A stretch of DNA of 11,612 nucleotides from the NCBI GenBank assembly GCA_902494945.1, contig CABUVF010000058.1, positions 1 through 11,612 of the forward strand, read 5' to 3'. The translations under genes and the position numbers were made by a program. The notes under the pieces are model-generated. The model was not told the origin of the DNA and made no database searches. It saw only the letters and a program-made list of their open reading frames with translations. How positions within the stretch are numbered: position 1 is the first letter of the stretch; each line of letters begins with the position of its first letter. Positions 1-5,064 of the stretch are shown piece by piece. The DNA is from an uncultured Collinsella sp. (GTDB lineage: Bacteria; Actinomycetota; Coriobacteriia; Coriobacteriales; Coriobacteriaceae).

Positions 1-2
1 AC

Positions 3-377
3 GACATCGAGACCTTTGTGTACTCCCGCCGCAAGCCGTTTGACCTGCAGAAGTTCACCGATTTTGTTGAGCAGGAGTGGCCCGACGAGGTCATTCGCGT
101 CAAGGGCCCGCTGTGGCAGGCCGGCGCTCCGGACATGTGCTACATGTTTGAGCAGGCCGGCCACCAGATGCGACTGATGGAGAACGGTCTGTTTGTCGAC
201 TCTGCGCCCGAGGGCGAGAAGCAGAAGATTATCGACGAGAACCCCGAGATCATGCAGATTTGGGACGACGAGACGGGCGACCGCATGACGAGCCTATGCA
301 TCATCGGCCGTCACATGGACAAGGATGCGCTCATCGCCGCCCTCGATGCCTGCCTGACCGACTGGCACCGCGCCTAG
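3..377 (+). CDS. CobW-family GTPase / metallochaperone, C-terminal part (5' end outside window)
   Basis: The reading frame is open from the left edge and ends at TAG 375-377, so only about 124 C-terminal residues are visible. The start GTG at 18 is not needed, because the frame continues upstream through D-I-E-T-F. The visible part matches the CobW C-terminal domain: it opens with F-V-Y-S-R-R-K-P-F-D, the family's 'RRPF' entry, followed by W-P-D-E-V-I-R-V-K-G-P-L-W and ending in a segment I-I-G-R-H-M-D-K-D-A-L followed by a short helix L-D-A-C-L. Family knowledge: CobW/YjiA/ZNG1 proteins are G3E GTPases that insert metals (zinc or cobalt) into target proteins in the cytoplasm. The GTP-binding half and the CxCC metal motif would lie off the window, so substrate and subtype cannot be set. 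A strong hairpin follows 36 bases after the stop, suggesting this is the last gene of its transcript. Confidence 0.82.
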   Translation, partial: DIETFVYSRRKPFDLQKFTDFVEQEWPDEVIRVKGPLWQAGAPDMCYMFEQAGHQMRLMENGLFVDSAPEGEKQKIIDENPEIMQIWDDETGDRMTSLCIIGRHMDKDALIAALDACLTDWHRA

Positions 378-413
378 GCTATCGAAGCGAGCATTTTCTG
401 CCACGTAACCGCC

Positions 414-454
414 AAACCACCACGAAGGTGCCTGTCCCCTTCGTGGTGGTTTTT
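414..454 (+). terminator. Strong hairpin terminator after the CobW-family gene
   Basis: The arms 414-428 and 438-452 form a perfect 15-bp stem (AAACCACCACGAAGG with its complement) around a 9-base loop, and the right arm runs into T450-T454. It sits between the CobW-family stop (377) and the trmL RBS (465-470), so it should end the upstream transcript. Its core, AAGG-TGC-CTGTCCCC-TT, shares the layout of the palindromic repeats elsewhere in the window (AAGG-GA-CTGTCCC-TT). It may therefore be a diverged member of the same intergenic repeat family used as a terminator; that link is inference. Confidence 0.75.
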
Positions 455-475
455 CATTCTGAGCCAAGGAGATTC

Positions 476-1075
476 ATGTTCAATATCGTGCTGTATGCGC
501 CCGAGATTCCGGCCAATACGGGCAATATCGGCCGTACCTGCGTGGTCACCGGTACCCGCCTGCACCTGGTGGAGCCGTTGGGCTTTTCGCTCGACGACAA
601 GACGGTGCGTCGCGCCGGCCTGGGCTACTGGCAAAACTTGGACGTGCCGACCTATGCCGGCTGGGAGGATTTCCTTACGTGCAACGGCCTCTCCCCCGCC
701 GATGAACGCCTGCATCTGCTGACCAAAAAGGCGCGCCGCACCTATGCGCAAAGCACCTACCGCGACGGTGACTATCTGGTCTTTGGCAGCGAGAGCTCGG
801 GGATTCCCGAAGAGCTGCTCGCCGCAGCGCCTGCGCGCTGCGAGCGCATCCCCATGCTGCGCGACTGCGACTCGCTCGATAACGCCGAGGCCTGGGAAGC
901 CCACGAGGAGGCGCTCGGGCATAGCGAGAGCGGCCACGAGGCCATCCTTCAGCAGGATATCTGCGGCAACTTCGTCAATCCGGACGACTACCGCATCAGC
1001 GCACTCAACCTCTCCAACAGCGCCGCCATCGTCCTCTACGAGGCCCTGCGCCAGACAAACTTCCCCGGAATGTGA
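476..1075 (+). CDS. trmL: tRNA (cytidine/uridine-2'-O-)-methyltransferase TrmL, SPOUT family
   Basis: A 199-residue protein starting at ATG 476, chosen because AAGGAG lies 5 bases upstream (465-470) and the protein begins with the canonical M-F-N-I-V-L-Y. A longer in-frame start at 260 would overlap the CobW-family gene and adds no homologous residues. SPOUT motifs are all present: N14-T-G-N-I-G-R20 (motif 1), F103-G-S-E-S-S-G-I-P and I125-P-M (motif 2), and L177-N-L-S-N-S (motif 3, part of the knotted SAM site). Family knowledge: TrmL/YibK 2'-O-methylates the wobble nucleotide 34 of some leucine tRNAs. It is longer than E. coli TrmL (about 157 aa) because of an acidic insertion of about 40 residues (roughly 129-172) between motifs 2 and 3. 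The stop TGA 1073-1075 lies inside palindromic repeat copy 1, so the last residues, P-G-M, are partly encoded by the repeat. Confidence 0.9.
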   Translation: MFNIVLYAPEIPANTGNIGRTCVVTGTRLHLVEPLGFSLDDKTVRRAGLGYWQNLDVPTYAGWEDFLTCNGLSPADERLHLLTKKARRTYAQSTYRDGDYLVFGSESSGIPEELLAAAPARCERIPMLRDCDSLDNAEAWEAHEEALGHSESGHEAILQQDICGNFVNPDDYRISALNLSNSAAIVLYEALRQTNFPGM

Positions 1076-1100
1076 CAAAGGGACTGTCCCTTTGTCACAT
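1070..1100. repeat. Palindromic intergenic repeat, copy 1 (contains trmL stop codon)
   Basis: Arms 1070-1084 and 1086-1100 are perfect 15-base complements around a single central T (1085). The left arm is ATGTGACAAAGGGAC. Its ATG TGA supplies the last codon and the stop of trmL. It marks the junction between trmL and the AT-rich island. Near-identical copies lie at 5028-5062, 7579-7611 and 8786-8816. Confidence 0.9.
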
Positions 1101-1258
1101 ATTGCACCTACTGATTTAAATGGAATTAACCGGTTTTAAACGCTTTTAACTAGAAAAGATGCCAGTATATTACTAACTTTTACTGAGTTGCACCGTATGG
1201 GTTTCTATGCTTCCACCCCGTAAAGGACAGGAACCCCGCAGCAAATGGTCCCCACACA
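1101..1258. other. Convergent AT-rich gap between trmL and the island cassette; no gene seen
   Basis: This stretch lies between two convergent genes. It includes the 8-base palindrome AACCGGTT and several TTTTAA words, but no convincing hairpin with a T tract on either strand, no tRNA-like cloverleaf and no ORF with an RBS. It is the probable left boundary of the island. No attachment-site repeat matching the right side (4876-5028) could be recognised by eye. Confidence 0.4.
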
Positions 1259-2320
1259 TCAGAATTCAACTTCAAATACAAACGATTGCCGGAGTTCTCG
1301 CTTAGCTTGGCTTGTCAGGCTCGAATTCGCCCTTATGTTCAGTTTGCTGCATGCCTCGTCGATAGCCATAGCAAGTGATACAGACATGGTCATGGTCGTT
1401 TCACTTTTCAATTCGACCCGATAGCTCTTCGCCTTGTTTTTATCCTCTCCACCACATCTCGTCTCAATTAACAAGAGAACATCTGAGTCATGGGCATACC
1501 AATGGAGCTCAGGGCGCTGTGGAACCATGTCGCCCTCAAATTCCTGTGTAAACAGAATTTTCTTCTCGCTTCTCGTTGAATCGCTCAAGGAACCGTCGAT
1601 TCGAACCGAGCCCTTCTTTCCCGCCTTGGCATTTCCCTTAACCTGGCGGCCTCGCCGAGTTTCCTCGTACTCCGTCACCTCCAGCTTGCAGCGCTTCGCG
1701 CCAAGCATGAACGCAATCCGTCTCAACTCGGCCATCTTGTCTTGTTGCATGGTTGCAAAATAAGAGTCAAGGTCAACAAAGCGAGACCGATCAAAAGCAT
1801 CTATGTAATATGTGGAGTAAAGAGATGGTTTAGGATAGAAAGACAATTCGCTATCCCCGATTGCCTCGCGGTACAGATTGAAAATCTGCGTGCCCTTAAC
1901 AGTATCCAGCCAACCAATAGCATCTCTACAGGCGTCGATGCCCCGGCGCTCATTTCCGTCAACAATTCGAATCATGTTCGGCAAATGGAATGAAGGACTC
2001 TGATAGGTCTCCTTGGTTACCGGCCTGTATCTATTAAGCTGCTGCTGGTATGCCCAATCGTTGACCGCGTCACCGATATCCGCAGCAGTACCTGCCGCAC
2101 CATCGGCCGCATCAGCAATAGCTGCCAAGGCGTCATCGACCAGCGGAGTTGCAGCACGCATTGCACCATCGGCAACTTTCTGTACGGTTGCAACCGCGCC
2201 CGCCATCGCGCTTCCGGCGCCATCAACCAACCCGGCAGCGGCCTTACGGATATCAAAACTCTGCTTATGTCGCGGCGGCTCCTCCCTTTCGACAACAGCC
2301 AGATCGTCTTTATCCTCCAT
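1259..2320 (-). CDS. Hypothetical protein (353 aa) with Ala/Gly-rich helical N-terminus; last gene of island cassette
   Basis: The start ATG (2318-2320 on -) is preceded by a near-perfect AGGAGGT five bases upstream; stop TGA at 1259-1261. I do not recognise the family. Residues 1-24 are charged (M-E-D-K-D-D...). Residues 25-90 are strongly Ala/Gly/Val-rich with regularly spaced Asp and Lys, predicted as long amphipathic helix of the kind seen in lipid-surface or stress proteins rather than as a classical transmembrane segment. Residues about 110-215 look like a compact alpha/beta domain (F-V-D-L-D-S-Y-F-A-T-M-Q-Q, then A-F-M-L-G-A-K-R-C-K-L-E-V). Residues 220-250 form a basic, low-complexity linker rich in Arg/Lys/Gly. 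Residues about 253-353 look beta-rich and end in a short helix and F-V-F-E-V-E-F. There is no signal peptide. It follows the 43-aa ORF immediately, so the two are almost certainly co-translated. It may act at the inner membrane face with the DUF4230 protein and lipoprotein; that is inference from context only. Confidence 0.75.
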   Translation of the reverse strand: MEDKDDLAVVEREEPPRHKQSFDIRKAAAGLVDGAGSAMAGAVATVQKVADGAMRAATPLVDDALAAIADAADGAAGTAADIGDAVNDWAYQQQLNRYRPVTKETYQSPSFHLPNMIRIVDGNERRGIDACRDAIGWLDTVKGTQIFNLYREAIGDSELSFYPKPSLYSTYYIDAFDRSRFVDLDSYFATMQQDKMAELRRIAFMLGAKRCKLEVTEYEETRRGRQVKGNAKAGKKGSVRIDGSLSDSTRSEKKILFTQEFEGDMVPQRPELHWYAHDSDVLLLIETRCGGEDKNKAKSYRVELKSETTMTMSVSLAMAIDEACSKLNIRANSSLTSQAKRELRQSFVFEVEF

Positions 2321-2329
2321 TGTGACCTC

Positions 2330-2461
2330 CTATTTCCGATAGTCGAAATCAACCGTATATTCATCGCCAAATGCCGAGTTGAAGGTAGTGTCGAGAAAGG
2401 TGGTGTAGTGCCCGATCAGAAGCGAGCCGGCCCCAGCGATCTGTTGCCGTTTATCCAACAT
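2330..2461 (-). CDS. Small hypothetical protein (43 aa) between DUF4230 gene and 353-aa gene
   Basis: A short ORF read on -, ATG at 2459-2461 and stop TAG at 2330-2332. Support for its being real: the start is 11 bases after the DUF4230 stop (2473-2475), with AGGGGTG as RBS seven bases before the ATG, and its own TAG is fused to the AGGAGGT of the next gene (TAGGAGGTCACAATG). The product begins M-L-D-K-R-Q-Q, has a semi-hydrophobic stretch I8-A-G-A-G-S-L-L-I-G-H-Y-T-T-F-L with small residues and Gly, and ends acidic and aromatic (D-E-Y-T-V-D-F-D-Y-R-K). There is no Cys, no signal peptide and no family I recognise. Without it, 2321-2472 would be an unexplained gap inside an otherwise tight gene series. 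It could be a small membrane-associated partner of its neighbours; this is inference. Confidence 0.6.
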   Translation of the reverse strand: MLDKRQQIAGAGSLLIGHYTTFLDTTFNSAFGDEYTVDFDYRK

Positions 2462-2472
2462 GCTATTCACCC

Positions 2473-3117
2473 CTACTCAAACGCAACGTCAACATTGACG
2501 TCATCGCCGCATAAGGCTTTGACCTGTTTTTCGATAAGGGCGCAGGCTCTATCATCAGATTCTTGGAGCATATTGCTTTCCTTGACCTTCTTGGTCTGCT
2601 CTTTCTTTGCCTGTTTCAATAACGTGTTTAGATCATCCGTGCTTACTTGATTCCAGTTAAGAAAGCCATTGTCCTCAACATATTTCTTAAGCGTATTGGG
2701 GTCTGTCGAGAACGAGGTGATCTCCGAGTGAGGCAGTATAACCTTTACGCTCTTGACCTCTGAATTCTTATCGGCCATATTAGCCCGTACGATTGTAACC
2801 TTCATCTTATCGGCATCGATCCCGATGTCAGCTTTGCCGTCAATCGTTGCGACATATCGCTTAGACGTAAAGGGGTTTTCCCACCCAAGCGGATTGCCCG
2901 CCTCATCAATTGAAAGCAGCTGGGTGAAGTTGTACTCGTACGTCACGAGCTTAACGACTGGCGTGATCTCCTCGCGAATCGAATCATCGCTGATCGTTGT
3001 AGGATTACGCGTCAATGACATCCAGATACCCCAGGCAACCGCTAGAACCGTAACAACGACTAACCCGCCAAAGGCAACCTTTTGCGGTATCGTTGTAAGA
3101 AATTTTGTTTTTGCCAT
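2473..3117 (-). CDS. Membrane-anchored DUF4230 domain protein (214 aa)
   Basis: The start ATG (3115-3117 on -) has GGAAAGGTG about 7-10 bases upstream; stop TAG 2473-2475. Residues 1-13 are short and basic, residues 14-33 form one hydrophobic span (V-A-F-G-G-L-V-V-V-T-V-L-A-V-A-W-G), and the rest is expected outside the membrane (single-pass, N-in). Residues about 50-210 show the pattern of DUF4230: V-V-K-L-V-T-Y-E-Y-N, a strand pair around K-R-Y-V-A-T-I-D-G-K-A-D-I-G-I-D, V-K-V-I-L-P-H-S-E-I near 124-133, then a long charged helix (160-200) and a final V-N-V-D-V strand. Function of DUF4230 is not established. It has an unusually polar, Lys-rich C-terminal helix and two Cys (192, 203). A hairpin at 3209-3243 separates it from the lipoprotein gene, so its expression may be set independently. 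Confidence 0.78.
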   Translation of the reverse strand: MAKTKFLTTIPQKVAFGGLVVVTVLAVAWGIWMSLTRNPTTISDDSIREEITPVVKLVTYEYNFTQLLSIDEAGNPLGWENPFTSKRYVATIDGKADIGIDADKMKVTIVRANMADKNSEVKSVKVILPHSEITSFSTDPNTLKKYVEDNGFLNWNQVSTDDLNTLLKQAKKEQTKKVKESNMLQESDDRACALIEKQVKALCGDDVNVDVAFE

Positions 3118-3208
3118 CCTGTTTCACCTTTCCTTTATTGCCCCGACGTTCCCATCATCTTCCAGCGCGAGCATGATGGCACGAATCATTCCGTCAACGG
3201 CTCAATGC

Positions 3209-3243
3209 AAAGCGCGACCGTTCAAAGAAAACGGCCGCGCTTT
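3209..3243 (-). terminator. Hairpin between lipoprotein gene and DUF4230 gene (intra-cassette terminator or attenuator)
   Basis: The arms 3209-3222 and 3230-3243 pair over 14 positions with a 7-base loop, 18 bases after the lipoprotein stop. In the - strand RNA the one imperfect pair (3217/3235) is a G-U wobble, while on + it is an A-C mismatch, so the structure is best on -. The - strand 3' arm ends in TTT only, so termination may be partial, letting some transcripts run into the DUF4230 gene. The + direction reads CTTTCTTTT after the stem, so it might also act on antisense transcription. Confidence 0.5.
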
Positions 3244-3261
3244 CTTTTCAATTCCCGCGAA

Positions 3262-4074
3262 CTATTCCTTGACGCTGTAACCCGACACCGTCGGCGCAAG
3301 CCTCGAGGCGTCAACCTCGCTCATTACCTCAAACTTCACCTTCTCGCCAGGCGCCCAGGCAGATGTATCTGCGTAGCATTCTTCCGCCCTCACACCATCG
3401 GCATCGTAAAGGGCAACGTTTAGATAAACGTTTTCGAACGATATGTCAGAGGTATTTTCGACGATTGCGGTGTACGTATAGAGACCGTAGCCATCATCAC
3501 TTTTCTCAAAATTCGCCGATGAGAGCAAACCGTTGATAACCTCATCGTTATGCGTCTTCTCCTCTACGGTCCTACCGTTCTTAATTAGCTCGTCAAACTC
3601 ATCTTGATACTCGTCATCGACTGTTAAGTCATATCGATCGACCAGTTTCTTAAGCTGTGCGGATCGTGCGTCGTAGGCCTTTTCCCATTCCTCGTAGTAC
3701 TTAGGATCAGATTCCGCATACTTCTTGGTAACATCAAGCTGATTGTCAAGCAGGTTGAGATAGGCGATGACATCTTCCTGCATCTTAGCGTCTTTAAAAG
3801 GCGCCTTTTTGAGTTCTTTGTCGTTATCGATCTCGGTTTTAATTATCTCTTTTCGCACTTTATTCGAGCTTAGATCAGCATCTTCTCCAAGCGATTCGAT
3901 ATAATCCGACCGCTTTTGATAACCTTGAGCAATCACAGCCATTGCACGGTCATCGGCATAATCAGGTTCATCATTTTTCTTCTCAGACTGCGAACAGCCG
4001 CTCAGCAGAAGCGCCCCACAAAACACCATCGCAAATAGCGCGGTCACCAGAGCCATTCCATAACGCCTTTTCAT
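3262..4074 (-). CDS. Lipoprotein with helical middle and C-terminal FxLYD-type domain (270 aa)
   Basis: The start ATG (4072-4074 on -) is chosen because AAAGGAGGA lies four bases upstream and the product then begins with a clean lipoprotein signal: M-K-R-R-Y, a hydrophobic core, and lipobox L24-S-G-C27. A longer in-frame ORF to 4230 has no RBS and spoils the signal peptide. After processing at C27 the protein would be attached to the outer face of the membrane. Residues 30-40 are a polar linker; about 43-175 is charged, mostly alpha-helical and probably coiled or bundle-forming; about 195-252 carries an FxLYD-like beta domain (Y-T-Y-T-A-I-V-E-N-T-S, I-S-F-E-N-V-Y-L-N-V-A-L-Y-D-A-D-G, then W-A-P-G-E-K-V-K-F-E). 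Such domains are common in secreted proteins of Firmicutes and Actinomycetota and have no assigned enzymatic role. It is the first gene of the envelope cassette. Confidence 0.8.
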   Translation of the reverse strand: MKRRYGMALVTALFAMVFCGALLLSGCSQSEKKNDEPDYADDRAMAVIAQGYQKRSDYIESLGEDADLSSNKVRKEIIKTEIDNDKELKKAPFKDAKMQEDVIAYLNLLDNQLDVTKKYAESDPKYYEEWEKAYDARSAQLKKLVDRYDLTVDDEYQDEFDELIKNGRTVEEKTHNDEVINGLLSSANFEKSDDGYGLYTYTAIVENTSDISFENVYLNVALYDADGVRAEECYADTSAWAPGEKVKFEVMSEVDASRLAPTVSGYSVKE

Positions 4075-4239
4075 TTCGTCCTCCTTTAAATACAAAACAA
4101 AACACGATATATAGCCCTCGTCAAAAAGCAGACGAATTGGCAACGCGGTGGCACTATTTGGTTCAAGGGCGTGAACTGGATAAACATCGAGGGAAGGAGT
4201 GGGCTCTGTGTAATTAACTCCCCTCGTCAAAATGTCTAG
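4075..4239 (-). promoter_or_regulatory. Leader of the lipoprotein cassette with a TATATAT -10-like box and two 12-bp direct repeats
   Basis: On -, TATATAT (about 4108-4114) lies some 35 bases before the lipoprotein start and is the best -10 candidate; a matching -35 is weak, so the promoter is tentative. CCCTCGTCAAAA occurs at 4115-4126 and again at 4221-4232 (+ strand reading), and AGCAGACGA follows each copy at 4127-4135 and 4252-4260. The second copy lies at the very end of the recombinase gene. These spaced repeats could be recombinase or regulator binding sites. No ORF with an RBS is present here. Confidence 0.35.
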
Positions 4240-4875
4240 CTAAAGAGGACGAGCAGACGACAAACGGTCAAAACTGGTCGCGTCCGCCCGTCTCCAACGA
4301 TCGAACGTCGAGACGCTGACGTTCAAAAGCGCAGCAGCCTCTCGCCTCGTAACCTCTCCCCCTTCGAATAATTTGATGACATCGCGATAGCTATCTGGGC
4401 GTTCGAATGCCGGCCTTCCAAATTTCACGCCACGCAAACGCGCCGACGCGATGCCCTCCGCCTGGCGTTGCTTGATGTTTTCGCGCTCTAGCTGCGCCAC
4501 ATAGCTCAAGATTTGAAGAACCAGATCCGCCATGAACGTTCCCGTAATGCCATCAGGCTGCTCGCGCGTATCGAGCAATGGCATATCAAGCACCACGATG
4601 GCAGCATTCCTATCCACCGTGATGCGTCGCCACTCATCGAGGACTTCACGATAATTGCGGCCCAAACGATCGATACTTTTGATCACGAGAACGTCGCCTT
4701 CGCGCAGCCTGCGAAGAAGACGCTGGTACTGGGGACGCTTAAAGTCCTTACCGCTTGCCTTGTCAGCATAAATCTGGCTCCGTTGCACGGGAAACCTTGC
4801 CAGCGCGTCTAATTGGCGGCCCAGGTTCTGGTCTGCGGAAGAGACACGCGCATACCCAAAGATTCGATTGTCCAT
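4240..4875 (-). CDS. Serine recombinase, resolvase/invertase family (211 aa)
   Basis: The start ATG (4873-4875 on -) is preceded by AGGGGC at a usual distance; stop TAG 4240-4242. The N-terminal catalytic domain has F6-G-Y-A-R-V-S12-S, placing the nucleophile at Ser12, with supporting arginines in S-I-D-R70-L-G-R73-N. The long E helix is around 118-150 (Q-L-E-R-E-N-I-K-Q-R-Q-A-E-G-I), leading to the K-F-G-R-P hinge and a C-terminal helix-turn-helix (E-V-T-R-R-E-A-A-A-L-L-N-V-S-V-S-T-F-D-R-W, about 174-194). Family knowledge: small serine recombinases of this size resolve cointegrates or invert DNA through a Ser-DNA covalent intermediate at short inverted-repeat sites. All key residues are intact. 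It is the only mobility gene in the island and is the likely agent of the cassette's spread, although no transposase accompanies it. An inverted repeat upstream (4947-4987) is a candidate binding site. Confidence 0.9.
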   Translation of the reverse strand: MDNRIFGYARVSSADQNLGRQLDALARFPVQRSQIYADKASGKDFKRPQYQRLLRRLREGDVLVIKSIDRLGRNYREVLDEWRRITVDRNAAIVVLDMPLLDTREQPDGITGTFMADLVLQILSYVAQLERENIKQRQAEGIASARLRGVKFGRPAFERPDSYRDVIKLFEGGEVTRREAAALLNVSVSTFDRWRRADATSFDRLSSARPL

Positions 4876-4946
4876 AATTGCCCCTATCGGCTGCCTCTTG
4901 GCAGCATCAGCTCAAGCGAGAGCCCACTCACTATAGGGCGTGCAAA

Positions 4947-4987
4947 TTTCGCGAATGGGTTGAGGCCATTTTGACCCTCACGCGAAA
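4947..4987. promoter_or_regulatory. Imperfect inverted repeat upstream of the recombinase gene (possible recombination site or operator)
   Basis: TTTCGCG (4947-4953) and CGCGAAA (4981-4987) are exact complements, as are GGGT (4957-4960) and ACCC (4974-4977), both sharing the centre 4967. The three bases between the pairs do not match. The size, about 41 bp, fits two binding half-sites of a small serine recombinase, and it lies 72 bases from the recombinase start. The role is inferred from position and symmetry only. Confidence 0.35.
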
Positions 4988-5027
4988 ACTGTTCAAGCGC
5001 CATGCCGACAGATGCTGGCTTTAACGG

Positions 5028-5062
5028 GAATGTGACAAAGGGACAGTCCCTTTGTCACATTC
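5028..5062. repeat. Palindromic intergenic repeat, copy 2 (adjacent to uvrA-like stop codon)
   Basis: Arms 5028-5044 and 5046-5062 are perfect 17-base complements around central A5045, the longest of the four copies. Read on - it begins two bases after the TAA of the uvrA-like gene (5065-5067). It also marks the right edge of the AT-rich island. In an RNA it would form a strong hairpin, but no T tract follows, so it is not a typical intrinsic terminator. Confidence 0.9.
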
Positions 5063-5064
5063 GG

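Noticed and set aside
374..1078. 234-codon open frame on - opposite trmL
   Set aside because: Antisense shadow of a clear SPOUT methyltransferase; no RBS and no domain pattern.
1071..1099. TGTGA...TCACA as a CRP-type operator
   Set aside because: CRP sites have a 6-base spacer; here it is 19 bases, and the elements sit at gene 3' ends rather than promoters.
3130..3195. 17-codon frame before the DUF4230 gene (M-I-R-A-I-M-L-A-L-E...) as a leader peptide
   Set aside because: No good RBS, no regulatory codon run and no attenuator hairpin downstream of it; too short to support.
4926..4940. ACTCACTATAGGGCG resembles the 3' half of a T7 promoter / cloning-vector junction
   Set aside because: The upstream half (TAATACG) is absent and flanking bases do not match vector sequence; taken as chance similarity.
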